Shown here in pieces: positions 7,901 through 10,367 of a stretch of 10,367 bases of DNA. The stretch's first letter is position 1, and each line of letters begins with the position of its first letter. The stretch spans positions 1 to 10,367 of the forward strand of contig JAIDJZ010000339.1 in NCBI GenBank assembly GCA_029051965.1, in the 5' to 3' direction. The notes under the pieces were generated by a model that did not search any database, was not told the DNA's origin, and saw only the letters and a program-made list of their open reading frames with translations. A program made the position numbers and the translations under genes. The DNA comes from Paramuribaculum sp. Its GTDB lineage: Bacteria > Bacteroidota > Bacteroidia > Bacteroidales > Muribaculaceae.

Positions 7901-8300
7901 GGTCGGCAACTCTTTCGGCAAGGGCCTCTGGATAGGTGACCACAAAACGCAACCCCCTGTCAGAGGTCCAGCGCGTCAGAGCCTCAGTCCGAAGAATCTG
8001 TGACGGAGGATCGGCCTGGCCATATTTGATGTGACGCTTATATCCCGAAGGGAGCATAGCGACACATTCCTCCCCCGCAATGCGGCAGAGATCATGATAG
8101 AGATAGCCTGCGTCATCAAGCGAATCTCCGATGACCACCGTCGGGGCCTTCCCCTCCGGCAGCAGCGAAAGCATCACGGCAGCAGAAGAGCCGGCAAGAT
8201 TATAGACAGAAATCAGCCCGTTGCCCCCCTTCAGGGCAGAGGAGAGCGCCCGGCCGCGCGCTCCGTCCCGCATGGACTCCACAATCTCCTGAAGCGTCAT
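4956..8300 (-). CDS. mfd: Transcription-repair coupling factor Mfd
   Basis: A 1114-residue DNA translocase that removes RNA polymerase stalled at template-strand lesions and recruits UvrA for nucleotide excision repair. Domains in order: an N-terminal UvrB-like module (about 1-330); the RNA-polymerase-interacting CarD-like domain (about 425-490, containing GDFIVHVDHGVGRFAGL); the helical relay region; and the RecG-like SF2 motor (about 545-900). Motor motifs are intact: Walker A GDVGFGKT (581-588), Walker B DEEQ (682-685), motif III MSATPIPRT (707-714) and motif VI QLRGRVGRS (851-859). The GAGNLLGAEQSGFI stretch (907-920) and the C-terminal TRCF domain (about 965-1080) complete it. Length is normal for Mfd (E. 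coli 1148). The start codon at 8300 overlaps the stop of the upstream peptidase gene (ATGA), so translational coupling is likely. No rho-independent terminator is obvious after the stop at 4956. Confidence 0.97.
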   Translation of the reverse strand: MTLQEIVESMRDGARGRALSSALKGGNGLISVYNLAGSSAAVMLSLLPEGKAPTVVIGDSLDDAGYLYHDLCRIAGEECVAMLPSGYKRHIKYGQADPPSQILRTEALTRWTSDRGLRFVVTYPEALAERVADRDSITRHTLRLSTDTQADMTETVRWLRDNGFSEVDYVYEPGQFAVRGSILDIFGYSHELPYRIDFFGDDIDSMRTFNIETQLSEQRMEAVSITSNVASQGRGSSLLDFIAPSTLLAVRDSAYTLARISEVASESFSASAIEASEGDASAMRQLIDAEEFKAKFDSFRRIEFTAAAMPVSEAAASIDFACSPQALYHKNFDLIAESFGRFLADGYRIYILSDSEKQIERLRAIFADRGDSIGFTPVDSTLHEGFVDNISRTCFFTDHQIFDRFHKYNLKSDRARSGKLALSLKELSAIEPGDFIVHVDHGVGRFAGLMRTNVSGRVQEMIKLTYANNDTIFVSIHSLHKLAKYRGKEGVAPKINKLGSGAWNRLKERTKTKLKDIARDLIKLYAARKNEKGFAFSPDSYLQHELEASFIYEDTPDQLTTTRAVKADMENDRPMDRLVCGDVGFGKTEIAIRAAFKAAADNKQTAVLVPTTVLAYQHFNTFSRRLKDFPVRVDYLSRARTAKETKAILGDLAEGKIDILIGTHKLIGKSVRFKDLGLLVVDEEQKFGVAVKERLKQMKTNVDTLTMSATPIPRTLQFSLMGARDLSSITTPPPNRYPIITSVTSLTDEMLAEAINFEMSRNGQVFMVNNRIEGLNELEAMVSRLVPDARIIVAHGQMAPEKLEKAILDFSNHDYDILLSTTIIESGIDMPNVNTIIINNAQNFGLSELHQLRGRVGRSSRKAFCYLTVPPHVPLSPTSRRRLQAIESFSDLGSGIHIAMQDLDIRGAGNLLGAEQSGFIADLGYETYQKILKEAVTELRTEEFGEPAEQGLAPGDDEEYVADCVIESDMELLLPADYVPQESERIALYQELDSIERERDLLEFRERLVDRFGKIPGVTAELLRIPRLRRLARRLGIEKVSLKQDKMFVYFVDDSNVAYYQSPMFGKLLRFLQENPRRCQIRERNGRRSFAISHVSTVEEAVALLDGVLSLDSL

Positions 8301-9970
8301 TTTTTGGCCGCAGTGGTTTTTGCAGGTGAGAGGATCGCTTTGTAGCGGGCAGCGTCATGAAGCACCTGCACGGCACTGTCGACCGCCGGATCATAACGCA
8401 GGAAGCTGCTGATCTCACCCGGCTGATAATAGTAGCGGTTGGCAATTTCCCGTTCGAGATACGGGGCGATCGACTTGCGGTTCGTGTCGAGATCCTTGTC
8501 GAGAGGGTGTTTCAGCATCGCCTCCAGATGCGAGATCTCAGCATCTATACTGTCGGACATGTAGCCTTCGATCTTGGCCGCTTCGCGGAGATTGCCGAGG
8601 ATTGTCACACAGACCTTGTCGTAGTTGAATTTCTCGGGGTCAATGAACGCCTTGAAATCTTCATAGATCGAATCGTCGACAACAAACTCGTCGGCCGGCG
8701 GGATCGATTCATGGGTAGCGGCATATCTGTTGGCGAAATCGAAAGCCCAGTTGTCGCGGACTACATTATAGGTCAGCCGGCTGACTTCGGGATACTGCAC
8801 CTTCAGATCCGGGGTGATCCCACCTCCGTCGCGCACAATTCGGCCCGCGGCAGTCCGGAACTCAGTCGTCAGACTGTCCGGAATGCGCGCCACAGATCCG
8901 TCGGGATTGCGATGCGAGTAGTCGATAGCCTGGATCAGACGTCCGCTCGGAATGTAGTAGCGGGCAACCGTCACTTTAAGCATCCCGTCGTAAGGGATCT
9001 CGCGTGTTGTCTGGACAAGTCCCTTTCCGAATGAACGGTCGCCCATGATGACAGCCCGGTCGAGATCCTGTAGAGCGCCGGCCGTGATTTCCGACGCAGA
9101 TGCAGTCCCGCCGTCGGTGAGCACCACCAGTGGCAGATCAGGCGCTACAGGCTTGCCGGAAGTCTTATAGACACGCTCCTCCATCACGCCTTTGCCGCGC
9201 GTGCGCAGCACCTCGGTGCCTTTCGGCAGGAAGTAGCCAAGTATCCTGACAGCACTTTCAAGAAATCCGCCCCCGTTCTCGCGCAGATCAAGAATGAGAC
9301 CTTTGATACGGTTCTCCTCCACGAGTCTGTTCAGCGCGTCGAGCACCTCGTCGGCTGATTTCTCAGAGAACTGACTCAGCTGGATATAGCCGATGTCATC
9401 CCCTACAAGGCCCGAGTAGGGCACTGCCGGGATCATGATTTTGTCACGGACCATCTCGACCGTTATGATAGAATCCTCGACATAAGGACGTTTGACTGTC
9501 ACCCTTACAGTCGTGCCGCGCTGGCCCTTAAGGCGTGAGCTGACCTGTTCGGTCGTCATTCCGAGCACAGTGACCGTGTCGATCGACATTATCAGGTCGC
9601 CGCTGCGCAGACCGGCCCGATCGGCCGGAGACCCCTGATGAGGTCCGGAAATATAGACATTTCCGTTTCGCGCCATGATGTAGGACCCGATGCCGGCATA
9701 TTCTCCCGAATTGAGCGAGCGAAACTCCTCCTGCTCCTTGCGGGGCATATATTCAGTATAGGGATCGAGTTTGTTGAGCATCGCGTCAATCGCAGTCTTC
9801 ACGGCCGACTCGATGTCGATCGTGTCGACATAGTTGCTCTGCAGTTCCTTTACAACAGAGTTGAATATCGTCACATTGGAATTTATATCAGCCTTAGGGC
9901 TCCGTGTCTCAGCATGTCCGATAAAGGCCATTGCGGCCAGGGCGGCTACCGCATAGAAAAGTTTCTTCAT
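8297..9970 (-). CDS. S41-family carboxy-terminal processing peptidase (CtpA/Prc type)
   Basis: A 557-residue exported serine protease of the C-terminal processing family. Such enzymes degrade or trim envelope proteins from their C-termini. Residues 1-20 (MKKLFYAVAALAAMAFIGHA) are a Sec signal peptide with a type I cleavage site after GHA; there is no lipobox, so it is probably periplasmic. A PDZ domain occupies about 88-165 (YAGIGSYI...GSPADRAGLRSGDLIMSID). The protease core follows: GLILDLRENGGGFLESAV (224-241), then GGTASASE with Ser291 as predicted nucleophile, and FGKGLVQ with Lys316 and Gln320, giving the S/K/Q arrangement of CtpB (spacing 25 and 4). About 170 residues follow the core, an extension that I recall from Bacteroidota homologues and whose role is unknown. 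A perfect -7 box lies about 46 bases upstream of the ATG. The stop overlaps the mfd start. Confidence 0.93.
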   Translation of the reverse strand: MKKLFYAVAALAAMAFIGHAETRSPKADINSNVTIFNSVVKELQSNYVDTIDIESAVKTAIDAMLNKLDPYTEYMPRKEQEEFRSLNSGEYAGIGSYIMARNGNVYISGPHQGSPADRAGLRSGDLIMSIDTVTVLGMTTEQVSSRLKGQRGTTVRVTVKRPYVEDSIITVEMVRDKIMIPAVPYSGLVGDDIGYIQLSQFSEKSADEVLDALNRLVEENRIKGLILDLRENGGGFLESAVRILGYFLPKGTEVLRTRGKGVMEERVYKTSGKPVAPDLPLVVLTDGGTASASEITAGALQDLDRAVIMGDRSFGKGLVQTTREIPYDGMLKVTVARYYIPSGRLIQAIDYSHRNPDGSVARIPDSLTTEFRTAAGRIVRDGGGITPDLKVQYPEVSRLTYNVVRDNWAFDFANRYAATHESIPPADEFVVDDSIYEDFKAFIDPEKFNYDKVCVTILGNLREAAKIEGYMSDSIDAEISHLEAMLKHPLDKDLDTNRKSIAPYLEREIANRYYYQPGEISSFLRYDPAVDSAVQVLHDAARYKAILSPAKTTAAKK

Positions 9971-10015
9971 CCTTATAAATGGGGTGGAAAACGGTTATGA
10001 TTCTGTTTTAACGAC

Positions 10016-10023
10016 CAAAGTTA
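10016..10023 (-). promoter_or_regulatory. Bacteroidota -7 promoter box for the peptidase-mfd operon
   Basis: Read on the minus strand, 10023-10016 is TAACTTTG, an exact TAnnTTTG match and the same octamer as that upstream of the YfhO gene. No clear TTTG -33 element is found at the expected distance. A start near 10009 would give a leader of about 39 bases before the ATG at 9970. Confidence 0.55.
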
Positions 10024-10061
10024 GTCATTTATTATAACAATCCCGCAGGAAAAGATTTCAA

Positions 10062-10086
10062 TTTTCGCAATTTTTTTCGCAAAAAA
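10062..10086. repeat. Short AT-rich direct repeat in the divergent promoter region
   Basis: TTTTCGCAA occurs at 10062-10070 and again at 10074-10082, a 12-base period, followed by an A-run. It sits between the minus-strand peptidase promoter and the plus-strand tRNA promoter. An A/T-tract upstream of a stable-RNA promoter may act like an UP element, but this is inference and the repeat may be chance in AT-rich DNA. Confidence 0.4.
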
Positions 10087-10098
10087 CTTCCTAAACAC

Positions 10099-10129
10099 TT
10101 GCATATATCAGAGAAACGACGTAATTTTG
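10099..10129 (+). promoter_or_regulatory. Promoter of the tRNA-Asn genes
   Basis: A partial -33 element (TTG, 10099-10101) is followed after 20 bases by TAATTTTG (10122-10129), a perfect Bacteroidota -7 box at the correct spacing. Transcription would start near 10136, leaving a leader of about 47 bases that contains two hairpins before the first tRNA. Confidence 0.65.
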
Positions 10130-10139
10130 CAACGCTAAA

Positions 10140-10171
10140 GATCCAGAGGGGTCTCCGCAGAGAAATCTGCG
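10140..10171 (+). other. Two small hairpins in the tRNA leader
   Basis: GATCC (10140-10144) can pair with GGGTC (10149-10153), including one G-U pair, over an AGAG loop. Directly after it, CGCAGA (10156-10161) pairs perfectly with TCTGCG (10166-10171) across a GAAA tetraloop of the stable GNRA class. The second hairpin ends 11 bases before the first tRNA. There is no T-run, so these are more likely 5'-leader processing or stability elements than terminators. Confidence 0.5.
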
Positions 10172-10182
10172 ATAAAGCAAAT

Positions 10183-10256
10183 GCTTCAGTAGCTCAGTTG
10201 GTTAGAGCACCTGACTGTTAATCAGGGGGTCGTTGGTTCAAGCCCATCCTGAAGCG
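10183..10256 (+). tRNA. tRNA-Asn(GUU), copy 1
   Basis: A complete cloverleaf of 74 bases without an encoded CCA. The acceptor stem GCTTCAG (10183-10189) pairs fully with CTGAAGC (10249-10255), and the discriminator is G, as usual for tRNA-Asn. The D stem is GCTC/GAGC (10192-10195, 10205-10208). The anticodon stem is CCTGA/TCAGG with loop CTGTTAA and anticodon GTT at 10217-10219. The T arm has loop TTCAAGC; its stem GTTGG/CCATC contains one U-U mismatch (10233 with 10247). Copy 2, 36 bases downstream, is identical and probably cotranscribed. Confidence 0.96.
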
Positions 10257-10292
10257 CAAAATCTTGAAACCAGTCCGATTAAGGACACCTTT

Positions 10293-10366
10293 GCTTCAGT
10301 AGCTCAGTTGGTTAGAGCACCTGACTGTTAATCAGGGGGTCGTTGGTTCAAGCCCATCCTGAAGCG
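10293..10366 (+). tRNA. tRNA-Asn(GUU), copy 2
   Basis: A second 74-base tRNA-Asn, base-for-base identical to copy 1, with anticodon GTT at 10327-10329 and the same T-stem mismatch. It has no -7 box of its own in the 36-base spacer, which supports processing from a shared precursor. The spacer contains a small GTCC/GGAC hairpin (10273-10276, 10283-10286). The gene ends one base before the window edge, so further copies or the terminator may lie beyond. Confidence 0.96.
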
Positions 10367-10367
10367 C

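Noticed and set aside
8357..9034. A 225-codon plus-strand frame inside the peptidase gene
   Set aside because: Antisense shadow of a gene with clear signal peptide, PDZ domain and catalytic residues.

Overview
The window looks like chromosomal DNA from a Bacteroidales bacterium. A Muribaculaceae-like genome of moderately high GC is plausible but is not proven from this sequence. The support is indirect. Four transcription units begin just downstream of a perfect Bacteroidota -7 box (TAnnTTTG). Start codons lack purine-rich Shine-Dalgarno sequences. The protein set (YfhO-type membrane protein, a protein with the GFGIHSPFAF motif, an S41 peptidase with a long C-terminal extension) fits that phylum. 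No insertion sequence, CRISPR array, phage structural gene or defence island is visible; most of the window is core chromosome.

Layout. Positions 1-362 hold no convincing gene. A plus-strand operon follows: a large polytopic YfhO-family membrane protein (392-2974), a short protein that looks like a truncated SAM-methyltransferase relative (2971-3459, joined by a 4-base ATGA overlap), and a XerD-type tyrosine recombinase with all six catalytic residues (3472-4509). Converging on it from the minus strand is a small lipoprotein gene (4393-4875). Its last 38 codons and stop are encoded antisense to an unusual C-terminal tail of XerD. Next comes a minus-strand operon: an S41 carboxy-terminal processing peptidase (8297-9970), then the transcription-repair coupling factor Mfd (4956-8300), also joined by an ATGA overlap. 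The peptidase promoter lies in a 212-base AT-rich divergent region that also drives, on the plus strand, two identical tRNA-Asn(GUU) genes at the right edge.

Functionally this is a mix of envelope functions (YfhO, the peptidase, the lipoprotein) and genome maintenance (XerD for chromosome dimer resolution, Mfd for transcription-coupled repair). The least ordinary object is the small lipoprotein. It has a lipobox at its N-terminus, a short polar middle and a C-terminal membrane helix, which is the topology of a unimolecular spanin. Its membrane helix is encoded exactly opposite, and in codon register with, the XerD tail.
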